64,000 nucleotides of DNA. Origin: Rallus limicola (taxonomy: Eukaryota; Chordata; Aves; Gruiformes; Rallidae). Positions 51,231-63,771 of the stretch are shown in pieces. The translations under genes and the position numbers were made by a program. The stretch's first letter is position 1, and each line of letters starts with the position of its first letter. The stretch covers positions 52,763,762 to 52,827,761 of the forward strand of contig JAKCOZ010000005.1 of the NCBI GenBank assembly GCA_022605955.1, in the 5' to 3' direction. The notes under the pieces are model-generated. The model was not told the DNA's origin. It searched no databases and saw nothing but the letters and a program-made list of their open reading frames with translations.

Positions 51231-51550
51231 TTGGGTTTCTGTGTGAAATATTTCACTGTACTGGCTAATAGAAGGAAAAAAAAACCCACCCAAATGCCCT
51301 GTGCCCCACACAGATTCTTCCAAATCAAAGGGAAGTCGTGTGCTCATAGTGTTTTACTGTTTGTGTGATATGAAAAGTTTTAGTGTTTGCATTCTGGGAA
51401 ATGCCTTTTTACATTATGCATCTTCAATGCTCCTTTCTTTGCCTCGCAGCTGTTTTCAACTATAATGTAACTTGTAAAACCCAACCATTTATTTAGACCC
51501 TTTCTATTTAATTATGCTCTACAGAGCCCCTTTTGTGGGTTTAGTGCCTC

Positions 51551-51556
51551 ATTAAA
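51551..51556 (+). terminator. PRKCH: Possible distal polyadenylation signal ATTAAA
   Basis: The common variant hexamer lies 345 bases past the first signal and is followed by T-rich sequence. It may support a longer PRKCH 3' UTR; chance occurrence is equally possible. Confidence 0.35.
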
Positions 51557-52882
51557 ATTTTGATCCAAAGTGGTAGCGCTTAAATTATTTGTAGCATTTT
51601 TGTGACAGAAGCTGCAGAGCTGGTGAGCTGCTTGAAAGCAGAGTTGTCAACCAACAGGTAGTAGTACAACAGGACAACTTTCTCCCATGAGAGTGATAAA
51701 CCTTATCTAAGAAATGGGGCGAGTTGGTTTGCTTTGGATTTAAGAGCTTATTACTCACAGGATGCTTCTTATCAGTTGCAGCCTCCAGCCTCTGCCACAG
51801 GCAGACTTATTTTCAGTGGAATTTGTAGAATCCAGACACTCCAGGAGATGGTTCTGTGCTTTCCCCACTCTTGTGGAAGCTAGAGGGTTTTTCTGTAGCT
51901 ACTTGGCACGCCTTTGTACTCCTTTCTGAGCTTGAAGCTGTCTGTCATGGGTATAGCCTCTTCCTTGGTCAGGTTTGAACTCCTGGAGAAGGAGAAAGAT
52001 TCCTGACCTCCTGTAAAACTGATCGTGTTTGCATATGGGTACCCATGTGCTTTAGCTGGAGAGAAGGGTGAGGTGCAGCAGAGAGGGACACTTCTGCACA
52101 GGCTTTGCACCGCTGCAACCGTGGAGGTGAGGTAGGGGAGCAGAAGCCTTTGTGAAGGAAATTACACAGCTGAACCCCCCATTACATCACCTGCCAAGGG
52201 ACCAAATCAGAATAAGAAACCAAAGCTGAGATCTACATACAACCGCCACCCCTTCCCACCCAAGCCCTCTTTATTGGATGGAGTCTCTTTTACTTCTAAA
52301 CCACCTGCTGAGCTATTTGGCAGGTGAGGCAGTTGTTCAGTTACCCTTGATTCTTCTGGCTGTTATACTTGTGTGTTATACCAGTTCTCCCTCCTTCTTT
52401 CCTGCATCTCCTCTTTCATGTAAACACAACTTCATCCTCTGGTTTTCCCTCCCTGCCATTGGCATCTCCTGGCCAAAATGCAGCCAGCCAGCCAGCCCCT
52501 CATCTCTTTGCTGGTCTATAAGTACCCAGCTCCATCAAAGTGGGACAAGAGAGGAGGAAAACCAGATTGTATAGTGCAAGTGGGAGAAGGAAGAGTGGCT
52601 ATCAGGAAAAATGACCCAAAAACCAGTCACATGGGCTAACTAGAATTGCTTTCCCATCTAGGAAGAAACTGGACAGGGATGAATGCATTTGCATGAGGGG
52701 GCCACTGGGACATCTCATTCATGTGTGAATTAAGAGCGGTGTTCACCTGTCTGGTGCAGACGTGCCCCTAGGCAGCTCCTCACTCAGTTTCCCAGCATGT
52801 GACTGCAGCAGTGCTCGCTTGGCAAGGGCTGAGTGCAGCTGAGCTGGCCACTGAGAGTGGGAGCACCAAAACACTTTATGCT

Positions 52883-53182
52883 TGAGAGGGACTGTTTACA
52901 AGGGCAGAGAGTGACAGGACAATGGGAATGCCTTTAAACTGAAGGAGAGGAGACTTAGGTTAGATATTGGGAAGAAATTTTTTGTGATAAGGGTGGTAAG
53001 GCCCTGGCACAGGTGTCTCAGAGAAGCTCTGTCTGCTCCATCCCTGGAAGTGTTGAAGGCCAGGTTGGATGGGGCTTTGGGCAACCTGGACTAGTGGAAG
53101 GTATCCCTGTCCATGACAAGGGGTTGGGATTAAATGGTCCTTAAGGGCCCTTCCAACCCAAACCATTCTGTGAGTCTTATGA
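52883..53182 (+). mobile_element. CR1 LINE 3' fragment
   Basis: In CR1 order it shows GGGACTGTTTACAAGGGCAG, GAGTGACAGGACAATGGGAA, TTAGGTTAGATATTGGGAAG, GAAGGCCAGGTTGGATGGGG, TTTGGGCAACCTGGACTAGT and CCCTTCCAACCCAAACCATT, with the terminus CTGTGAGTCTTATGAT. It is 5'-truncated and about 300 bases long, with no usable coding frame. Confidence 0.93.
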
Positions 53183-55502
53183 TATACTGGTTTTGCCAGC
53201 ATGTTGGCATCATCCTAGGCTTTCATTGGTTGTATTGCTCCTTAGGGGTCTGGAGACCTTCTGGTCTGATTCCAGATGTTTTCAATATCAAAACATGATC
53301 TTGTCTCCATGGACCCAGGATCTGAGCAGCTTCGTTTACACCACTGACAGTGTGAAGAATGTGGAATATTCACTTTGGAGACATTTGGAGAGATGTAGCA
53401 GGACCCACCAATCCGTGTCCTGAAAATGTGGAGAATGAAAACCAAGACACTTCTATAGGTACTCCATTAGGATCTTGATAAGCTGTAAATCAAAATGCAT
53501 GTAGATCTCCAAAAGATGTGAAATGGTGTCTAGGGCCACCCTGGGGAGCAGGAAAAGCTTCTGCCCTGACCAGCTGGTACCTGCTTTGGCCCAGGGCTTG
53601 CTGGTTTAATGGGGCAAGAATCAAATATCAAAGGGAGCTTCTTCCCCAGCTTCGCTTTTCTTTGATTTCAAGTGGCCTCAGGGTCACCCCACCCTACCAT
53701 CACCCTTGCTGCACAGCACATGTGCAGGTCTGTGTTTGGACTAGAAGCTTCATGTTCTGCTATAAAGTAATTTCCTTGATTTTCACAATTTCACCTGGAT
53801 CTTGCTTCATAATTTAGGGCAGCTCTTCCCCCTCCGTTGCCTGCCTGGAACTCACATGTCTACGTAATGATTTCAGCCACCACTGGAGTCAGCAGATCCT
53901 GAGTCAGCCGCCTTTGGCTGAGATCCCTGAACTCTCCCATACTTTTTACCAGGAGCTGCCATTTCCATTGTGTTCTCTCCAGACTCTGCATGCAGCCTGG
54001 ATGAAGATCAGCTCAATAAAAAGGCATCTATGCACAAAGTTTGCTTTTGCAAAAGCTGAATTAGTGATTCTGCTGCCACTGAATGTGTAAGAAATCCTGA
54101 TTTAAAAAAAAAACACAACAGAAGCCAGGAGAAAATAAAGAATAATTAATTTTTCCATGAGGTGGCCTGCCAGCTCTTCTGGCATCATTGCTTGCCTGAG
54201 TGGATGCAAGATGGTTTTACTCTATTAATTTGGTCCTGGCTTTAGGAGTATATTAAGCTGGCAGCCACGGGTTTGTAAGGTTTAAAGCATAAAATTTATT
54301 TGCTTGTATTTGCTCCAGTGTGAAAACTGGCAATAGAGCAAATTATAATTAGTTCCCTTTGCACTGCTTTTAGTGCTTGCATGAAAAGGGAAGGTCCCTT
54401 TGATGTCTCAAAATTTGTGTTCTGTGCAAACCTTTCATTTTCAAAGAGGTTCATGAAATTTAGCTATAAAATTCAGTGGCCTACATCTCATTCAAGGCCT
54501 TTGAAAGTTGAGGGTAAGAAGCAGATGGTCTAGAATGAATAGATGAAAATCATCTTGCGTCTACTCGGGCTGGCTGCGCTGCCAAAGACATCATTTTTAA
54601 TACCGCTGCTTGATCAGCAATGGAAAAAAAAACCTCACAGACTCCAAGTGCCTAAGGGATTTTAATGTAAAAAATGCAGTTCTAACTAACTGCTGGATGA
54701 AGATGCTTTGAATGCATTCTCAAAGACTGGCGCAGGTTCCCTGCTCCTTGTGAAGTCCTAAATAGTTTGCAACGGTATTTCCCCTCAAAGCTGCATGCTC
54801 CTCCTGCAGAAGCTGCTGTTTCTCCAGTTGGATATGAGAGAGGCTCCAGTGAGTTGATTAGCAATATCCAGAGCCAGGAGAAATGAGGAGGAAAAACGTG
54901 TCTGGGATCATCTGCTCTGTCTCGTTGCCAGAAAGTAAAGAGCCATTCACTGCTGCCTGCTCTCTGTTGGTTTCCTCAGCCATTCCAGTGTGTAGTCAGT
55001 AGTCCTGTTCCTGCCCCTCCCCAGGGAGATCATTTCACAGCTTCTACAACTCTAGCTGTTAAGTAAGGTTCCTGATATTTGGAAATGACGTGAATGAAAT
55101 GAAAATCTGTCTTATCATGCCATTAGGATTCTCACTGGGAGCTGCAAGTCAGAGTTTGTATTACTAAATATATACAGGGCTGCCAAACCGAAGCGTTCAG
55201 AAATGATGAGTCAGGTTGTCTGAAAATCACATTTCGCTCAGAAATCAAGAGCTTTCCAAAGTCATAAATGTCAAAGTATTTATTATCTTTTCTTTTTTAG
55301 CATCTAAATTATGAATATTTTGGAGTCTGACTCGCACTTCTCTCCATGTAGTAGCTGGAATGTCGTGTAATTAGAAGTTTTTTAGATGAAAGCTGAGGGT
55401 CCATGAATGGATGTGAAGCCAGGCGTTGGAGCTGGGAGGAAAATGTCAAGCACCAAGAGACGGGCGATAAAACTATAAGAACAGGGGGTTTATGTGTTTT
55501 TC

Positions 55503-55705
55503 ACAGAATCGTAGGGGTTGGGAGGGACCTTCAGAGATCATCGTGTCCACCCCCCCGTGCCAAAGCAGGTTCCCTAGGACAGGTCACACAGGTCAGTGTC
55601 CAGACGGGTCTTGAATATCTCCAGAGAAGGAAACTCCACATCCCCCTGTGCAGCCTGTCCCAGGGCTCCCTCACCCTCACTGTGAAAAAGTTCTGCAAAA
55701 CAAGA
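55503..55705 (-). mobile_element. CR1 LINE 3' fragment, reverse orientation
   Basis: The left edge CACAGAATCGTAGGGGTTGG, followed by GAGGGACCTTCAGAGATCAT, is the reverse complement of a CR1 3' end. Read backwards, the remainder gives the TTTGGCACGGGGG, GACCTGTCCTAGGGAACCTG and GGAGATATTCAAGACCCGTC blocks. It is about 200 bases, 5'-truncated and non-coding. Confidence 0.92.
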
Positions 55706-58700
55706 ACTCCATCTCTTCCTATTCCTTATGTATAATCAGCACGGTGCAGTCCCTTGCCTGCCTGTATCAAACTCCATATAACAGGGCATGCAGCACACAG
55801 GACGCACAGGAGGGATGAAAGCAAAGAGAAAGGCTGGGGAAGGTGTTTACACACTGTATAGTTGCTGTGTGCAGGGCTTGTTCAGCAGCATTTCTGAACT
55901 TGTGCATCAATCCTTGCACAAGCCTGTCACCTTTTTGCCTTCTGTGTCCTGTTCGGCCGTTCTCCTTGGGCTGTCACCAGCTGGAAGTGTCCTGCTGATG
56001 GAGCCAAGCATGTAGGAAGAACAGGAGGTCAAAAAGCATGTCAACAGTAAGTTGTGTTGACAGTTGGCTACCTGGGCATCTTCTGGTGCTGAATGAGGTG
56101 GTCGGGACTCTGATACAGCCAGTGTCCCAGTGATGTCCATATATAACAGTAGGTTGTGGGAGAAGGTCAGGCTATCTTCCCTCTCATGTCTTGTATTAGA
56201 AGCTAGAAAAAGAGAGGGGGAAAAGAAGGTGTCCTCTAAAAAATGGGGTCACAACTCTGGGCTGTGGGCAAGATGGTGGAGTATGTAGAACAAGTGCCTA
56301 AGCACACTTGGAGGCAACTTCTGCAGACATGGGAGAAAGTCACCTTTTTGTCTTTTGTCACTATCTACACTGGAAAAAGCAGATGCCTTTGCCTCAGTCA
56401 AGGTAATTTGATTGAGGAGAATTGGGGACCACAGGTCTCGGGCAGGGTGGGAGTTAGAAGCCATTGTGGCAGAATTGCCAAGGAACATCCCCAAATCCTT
56501 TCATCCCAGGAAGGAAGCTTGAAACAAGCTTGGGTCAGAGAGATACAGAGGTTTCGCTGTTTGGGGTCCCACTGCTAACAGGTAGGTGTGGAGGCTTGAG
56601 CCCCGAAACAGTTCTGACTTGTCTGTGGTGTCAGCTCTCCTGCTCCAGCTCTGAGCACCCACAGCTGTTGTTGGCAACAGGTCTTATAAAAGTGGAGATG
56701 AGAGATTTTCAGCGGTGAGTTCAGGATTGCTCAAAACTAGTGACTCAGTTCCTCCAATGCTTCCTCCCCCTCTGCTTTCAATGAGGGGTTTATTCATCCC
56801 CTGGTTTTACATTTGCAAACACTTGACGTGGGCTGGAGTCACAGCCTTGGTTTTTCTACAACAGTGAGAACTAAAACTGTTTCTTCTTAAATGAACCTGT
56901 TCCACCTTCATCTCACTTGATTCCAGAGATAAGATCTTGGTATCTTCAAACCACTGCAACAACATCCCCACCACCACCGTAGCCACCACATAGGCAAGAC
57001 AGAAGAACATTGCAAGACTTGTCAGTGATGCCATTTTTGGAGACTAGCCAAGGTGTGCTGGGGTTGGACTAGGATGAGAGGCAGTTTTTACAGATCTTCA
57101 TCTTACCTGCCTTTGGACTCAGAAGGGAAGCAGTTTCAGACCTTCTGGTCATTACAGGCCTCTCTACTGCCCAGAGATACCTTTACACAACAGCCTTTCT
57201 TTCTTTTCCCAAATGTGGAGTCCAGAAGAAAGAAGGTGTTAGGAAATGTAAGAGTTTGGTGCTAGCCACAGATTTCTGCTGAAATGAGACAGTGGCATGT
57301 TTACCCTAAGAACTGGGTCATGGGGTTTGCAAATGCCAACCAGACTCTGGGTAATGTCTCCTCCAGCTTCTGGGATGTCAGTGTCTCCCAGACTTAAAGG
57401 CAGAGCCATTGGTAGCTCACACCTCCTGACTTGAGGTAGGAGGGCAGTACTGAGGGCAAGCAAGTATTTCACTTAGAGCTGAGTCACCATTCTTTTTATG
57501 CCCTGTGAACACTCTGGGGCTTGAGCTTAAGTATTGTTATCTGATAGACATATCTGAACATGCTGCTCTCCTTGGCAAAACCTTGCTGTTTGCCACTTCT
57601 CAGGCCCCTTATTCTAGCTCACAACCAACCCTTCCTCCATGGGGAAGGCAGGGTGGTGGTTTTGTTCAGCTCAGTGCTTCTGCCACTTCCCTCAACATGG
57701 GACAAAACCTGCCTTCAACTAAGGAAACTTGTTAAGTGAGCTGTATGCCATAGGAAAGTGTTCCCTTTCAAATGCTAAGATCAGTAGCTTAAAACTCAAT
57801 TTTAACTGAAGGGAGAAAAAAGTCAAATGTGAACTTTAAAGCTGCTCAGCTAAGCCTGGCCTTAGATTATTCCACTTGTGGGAACCTTCATCACCAAGTT
57901 TTACCAGGGCTCCCTGCAGACCCATGAAAATTGCCACATAGAGCCTGTGTCTAAATTACACCCTAGCAATTGAAGGCTGTCTTTTGTTATTTCTTTTAAT
58001 GAGCAAGAATTTCCCCTGCCAGCTTGGGATGCCTTCTCTAATCTGTTACCCTGACTTCTTTAATTTTCCACACGCTGCAACAATTTAGCATGGCCCCAAG
58101 CCTCCTGCCCATGGCAGGCACTTCCCTCCTGCATGCAGAGGGGAGCTCTGCTGGTGCCCATCTGGTGGAGATGTTGTAACCCGAAATGGGGCTGTCAGCT
58201 CTTTTGGTGAAGCCCAGGAATTCTTCTGAGATGGAAAATCCCCAAACTGCAAGTGGTGCCTGGGACACTTGAGTGGAAAATGACCAAATTATAACACGGC
58301 TTATCTGCCCATGGTGAATTGCTCTGTGCCTAACCACAGGCCTGTTGGCGTTGGCCTGGACCAGCCAGCGTGACTGTGAAGGAATTTTGGGGTTTTGTTT
58401 TGGCTCTGTAGCCTCTATATTGGGTTAAGCATAGAGGAAGCGAAACACTCGTGGCCATGCCAACGACAGAGGGTTGTTGGGTGATCCTCTGTTCCTCTTG
58501 GGCAAGAAGCTAGTGACCTTCCAGGCAGAGGTGATAAGACAGATGGATCCCTTCTCATCCCAGCAGGAAGGAAGACCTCCTCTGGGTCAAAGGTCCCCAC
58601 CAATGATGGCCAGATTTTGGGGTGACCTCATGTAGGTACTTCTAGTTTCTGGTGGAGCACAAGTGTATCGTGGGGACTCCTGAGCAGCAACAGAGGGCAT

Positions 58701-59924
58701 AGGAGCCCCTAGCAGCAACTGGAGTGCAAGACTGGGCAGCTGGCATCCTACTCTGGAGACTGGTTCCTAGGCAGAGTCAAGGAGGTGCCTGGAGCTACCC
58801 AGACCTGAAGTGAAAGCCTAACTGCAGCAAGCTTATTAGTGCTCAACTGGGCTGGAAGATGCACATGAGGTCACTCAGGGACTTTACCTTAGTCCTCCAC
58901 CCACCTGTGTCCTCAGGCTGGGTATACAGTGAGCAGCTCCTTGGGGAGTGGAGCCCGCCTGATGTGCAGGGCCTTGCAGCTGGGCATGGTTACTGCAGGA
59001 CAAGGTACCCGTACAGCTGGTTGCTGGAATTAGGAAACTTCTTTTAGACAGTATCTAAATGGGCGTCCTCACTGAGAACAGGCAATTGAAGCCTAAGCTG
59101 GTGTTTGTGCTGAGACTTTCCCCTGCTCCTTGCTCCCAGCCTTTCCCACTGGGCACTGCTGCCTGTGAGCTGGTTGTTTACAGGGCAATGACCACAGGCA
59201 GTAAGAGCCCCGAGCCGATTTAGGGTCATCAGGCAAAGGTCACACAGGCAACACCTACGTTTCTAAGTCTTGGTGTCCGCATAGGAGCAGGATCCTGCAG
59301 CTTATTTTTGTTACCATCATAAAGCGAGTCTGGCAGCTTTCCATGATAGGTGTGAGATAGCCCACAAACCCAAGTAGACAATCTTCTTTTAATTGCTGTT
59401 GTAGGGCAGTAGAAATGAAAAACTATGTGTCCAAGGCTATACGCACCCTCATCCCCTGATTAGTTACATATAATGAGATGGAAAGCTAATCTATCATATT
59501 TAGAATCAGTCAATTAGAGGGCTAAGGCTATAGATGCATTTAGCTTTAGCATTAGGGAGATATTTAAACCACATGCTGTACTTAGTCATTACCATGCTAA
59601 GTGATAGTAGATGCAGGTCATCCTATATATGGGCCATAGTAATCAGCTTGAAGTATTACTAATTAAGACTTTTCACCTTTAGGCTCCCTTCCATGCCACC
59701 ACACATAAAATGGGCCATCAAGGTCATGGTGAGATGCTCTTTAAAACCCAACACTCACAGTTTATTGTGGACAGTGATTTGGCTTTCTAGCTCAGCCTCT
59801 GCTGCGTGGAGAGAGCTGTACACAAACAGCTCGTTCTGTTTATCAGGTGTTTTGCTTCTTAGTCCCCAGCAAAATCAAGTGGTGGCAGATGCCAGCTGCT
59901 GGCCCTACCTGGTGTTATTTGAAG

Positions 59925-60556
59925 CCCCAACACTTGGGGGTGTTGGTTGACAAGAGGCTCAACCACCAATGTGCTCTCGCAGCCCAGAAAGCCAACCATG
60001 GCCTGGGCTGCAGCAAAAGCAGTGTGACCAGCAGGTCAAGGGAGGTGATTCTGCTCTGCTCAGGTGAGACCCCACCTGGAGTACTGCATCCAGCTCTGGG
60101 GGCCCTAGCACAGGACATGAACCTCTTGGAGCAGGTCCAGAGGAGGCTATGAAGATGATCAGAGGTCTGGAACAGTCTGAGAGAGCTGGGCTTGGTCAGC
60201 CTGAAGAAGAGAAGGGTCCAGGGAGAACTTACAGTACCTGAAGGGGCCTGCAGAAAAGCTGGAGAGGAACTGGTTATAAGGGTGTGGAGTGACAGGACAA
60301 AGGGGAATGGATTAAAACTGAAGGAGGGGAGATTTAGATTAGATATTAGGCATAAATTCTTCCCTGTGAGGGTGGTGAGGCCCTGGCACAGGCTGCCCAG
60401 AGAAGCTGTGGCTGACTCTGGATCCCTGGCAGGGTTCAAGGACAGGTTGTATGGGGCTTTGGGCAACCTGGGCTAGTGGAGGTTGTCCCTGCCCATGGCA
60501 AAGGGGTGGAACTAGATGATCTTTAAAGTCCCTTCTAACTCAAACCAGTCTATGAC
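59925..60556 (+). mobile_element. Longest CR1 copy in window, reaching into the end of ORF2
   Basis: About 630 bases long. The left part translates into a decayed end of the CR1 ORF2 (reverse transcriptase protein). VDKRLNHQCALAAQKANHGL and SREVILLCS are readable in one frame, and VRPHLEYCIQLWG in the next, so at least one frameshift has broken it. Further right are the non-coding CR1 3' blocks AGAAGAGAAGGGTCCAGGGA, GTGAGGCCCTGGCACAGGCT and GGGCAACCTGGGCTAGTGGA, then a terminus with CTTCTAACTCAAACCAGTC. It is not capable of movement, since the element is truncated and frameshifted. The 5' limit is approximate and may reach back to about 59865. Confidence 0.92.
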
Positions 60557-63500
60557 CATCCAGATAAACAAACCACATCAAAGTCAGTGTGTCTCAGGCA
60601 CGCCCCTCCTGGCAATCCTCGCTCTCGTTTTCAGAGGAAGTCAATGAAAGCTGCAGATGTTGTAGTTACTCTGGAAAGCAGCTTATGAGATTAGGTGGAA
60701 GGTCAAAAATAGAAAAGCCCACAAAAGAAGGCCTAAAAGATTGTGGATGCTACACAGCAATGCCCAGCGATAGCTTTGCTACCTCTCTACATGCCATCTG
60801 AGAGGCAGCTGGGTGCCCCAGGTTCCTCAGCGGGCTTTGCTACCAGCCTGTTCACCACAGAAGTTCATGAACTCCCTCAGGCCAAAAGCTCTTGATGACT
60901 TTATTTTTATGTGAAGGAGGTTTGCGTCTGCTTTTAAAGCTCTGCTGTGTCAGGCTGGTGACAGAGCCACAGGCCACCCTGCTACAAGCGGCTCGCAGAA
61001 CAGAGAGCTCTGCAATGCCTACCAGACCCGAAGAAAGGCCATGGAGAAAGAGATGCAGTGTCTCTGGGTGCTTTCCAGCCCATGGGGAGCTACTATTCTG
61101 GGCCAGCTTCTCTCTCACAGTATTACTGAGGCATTCCTGGGCTCCACTTTGCTGAGAAACAGTTGCCTTGGCCTTAAACCTTCATGTCTCCATCCTTTCC
61201 TCAGAGGCTCATTGCTCAATTTCTGCTTTCATTTCTGGTCTCCCAGGAGCCTGAGTAAAATCATCTCATTTGCAATGGGTAAAGCTGAACATGTGCCCAT
61301 AACAACCCTTTCCAGGCACTTGAAAACCCATCAACCCCATCCCTCTGGGACAAGTCTTTGCAAGCAGCCAGAAGCTGGCACAGAGGTCTAAGAGGTGGGT
61401 GCTCCCTCTTTGTCTCAGGACATCACCAGGAACTGGTGATGCTCACCAGGAACTGGGAAAGTCTTGACTTTGGCAAGGCCTGGGAGACTAGGAAACTATT
61501 CAAAATGTTGGGTATTTTCCAGGATGCAAGGCAAGTGTTTGCTCCAACTCCTTGGCTGGCTGTGGTCAGCTGGCAAAGATCCCTCAGGTGAAGCTTCCAT
61601 GTTTGGGGTTGATGGAGACTTGCCCCAAGGAGGTGGAGCAAGGATGATGCAATGGGTGATGGCTCTTGCACTGCCACGGAGCCTGTGTGGCCATCTGGGG
61701 TCAGAATACGAGCAGGGAAAGTGGCCATGGCTGCTGGAGTAGGCTCTGGATGGTCTCAGGGTGGTCTGTGGCATGGCAGCAGCTCTTCATCGGGCTCCAG
61801 GGAACTGACAGAGCTACTGGTTTTCTTGGCAGATCCTCATTGTTTCACTACCTGTTTTCCCATGGATAAGGGACTCCAGATGGAGTCCAAAATCTGGATA
61901 TAGAATCAATTTATCATCAAGTACCCACAGAGACAAGGCAGTGACAAAGTGTTTTCCCCATGTGCAGACCACTATGTCGGTAACACATTCACGCACTCAA
62001 ACCATATCCCATGTACTGCTGTCCCTCTTTGCTGGCAAAGCCCCTGAAGGTGCCTGGGGAGGTATGGTAGGGTGGGAAGTGTAGGGCTGGAGCAGCAGCA
62101 ATGAACCCCAGCTGCAAAGCAGCACCACATGTCACCAGCTGAAGGAACTGCAGTCAGCGGTGGCTGCTGTAACCCCGATGATGTGTGATTTCTGCTGGTG
62201 GGGAAGCTCAGTCAGGCAGCGTCAGGGCTGGGCATTTTTGTCCCATGAACTGTTCTTTCCAGGGGGATAAAACTGCTTGACTGGGGTGATTTTTTTTCTT
62301 TCTTAGCCAGTGACTGCAGGTCTTGGAGGGACTTTCCACCTCTCACTGGTTTGGCTAGCAGGTCATGTTCAGCTGCACCTTGGCACTTGCAGGTCTGTCA
62401 GTCACTGAACAAGTCCTTGCAAATCCACATTAAGTGATGCCAGCCTGCAGACATGCCTTGCTTGGTACCTACATGATCGTCCTTTTGTCTCCTTTATCCT
62501 CCTCCCTCTTCTTTTGTGTTTTTTCCCATCTTTGACCCTCCAGTGGCATCTTGTCTCCCTGTTTGAGGAGAAGCAGCATTGTGCCAAGGAGAAAGTATAA
62601 ATATCATCTCTGGAAAGTTGATTTTATCACTATTTGTGCCTGTGCTTTGTTTTGGAGGAGTTGTTTGGTGCTCATTTACCCAGCCTGCCAAGCTATTCCT
62701 GTGCTCAGTCAGCACTGGAAACTGCTGTAAATAAGCACAGCTCTGCCTGTCCAGGTAGGAATGTGTGCTGTGAGTCTGTGCTGTGGGTCTGTGCCACAGG
62801 AGCAGAGCGTTGCTGTGGTTTTGAAATGCCAGCTTTGATCATGGCACAGCCAGGAGTCCCCTCTGCTGCACCACAGAGGTGCTGGAGATGTTCACCTTTT
62901 CCAGTGGAAGGAGATAGGCGCCCTCAGCCCAGGGAGCTATTCCCACTCTTAGCACCTCTCTGCTGGACTATCCAGCCACCCATGCTGACACAATGGGTGG
63001 GAAGGGTGCTGGCACCCTGTGCCACCAAGGAACTTCCTCAGTCTCCACCATGTCATGATGTGGGGATTCATACACCCCACCACCACTTTGTTGTTGTTCT
63101 GGCTGTTTTTCCTCCCTGAACTTTGCTGGTTTTCTATAGGCACCAGACTTGTCCCACCAGCCGCCCTTGGAGCACCACGGCCCATCTGTGATAGCCAAGA
63201 GCAAAGGGGCTGAAGGTGAGGGTGCCCCACACAACGGAGGCACCCATCTGTCTCTGCTAGGAAAGTTGAAGATTTCTTTGCCAACTGGGTACTGTAAAAT
63301 GATGCCCATGCCATGAGCAAGGGTGGAGCCAGCAGGAAGTGTGTGTGTTTTATATATGGGGTGACAGCCTGGATTTGCAGAAGTAAACTTTGGGTCATGG
63401 TTTTGGGAGGTGCTGGGGTTGGGTGGGTTTCTTTGTTTTCCTGTTTGCTTTCTTCCATTGCAGCTCTAGGTCTCATTCAAGAAGTCTGACAGGACAGAAG

Positions 63501-63611
63501 GTACCTGTATTCCTATTAATGATGACGGAAAGCCCACCTGTGACCTGAAGCACCATCAGCCTTTCAAAGCCTGAGTCCAGCAAAGCCTGGTGTTGAACAC
63601 AGAAGAAGAAA

Positions 63612-63771
63612 TGGCCCAGAGAAGCTGTGGCTGTCCCTGGATCCCTGGCAGGGTTCACGGCCAGGTGGGATGGGGCTTTGGGCAGCTTGGGCTAGTGGAG
63701 GGTGTCCCCCATAGCAAGGGCGGGTGGAACAAGATGACCTTTAAAATCCCAAACCATCCTGTGAGTCTGTG
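63612..63771 (+). mobile_element. Short CR1 LINE 3' fragment
   Basis: It begins GGCCCAGAGAAGCTGTGGCT and continues CCCTGGCAGGGTTCACGGCC, TGGGGCTTTGGGCAGCTTGG and AAGATGACCTTTAAAATCCC to the terminus CCATCCTGTGAGTCTGTG. It matches the same 3' region as the 59.9 kb copy (60395-60556) and is about 160 bases long. No coding potential remains. Confidence 0.9.

Noticed and set aside
59915..60466. 183-codon minus-strand open frame
   Set aside because: It lies entirely within a CR1 copy read backwards.
62949..63476. 175-codon minus-strand open frame near the right end, overlapped by a 161-codon plus-strand frame
   Set aside because: Overlapping frames on both strands, no domain and no splice or codon pattern of a real exon. 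Most likely chance in GC-richer sequence.
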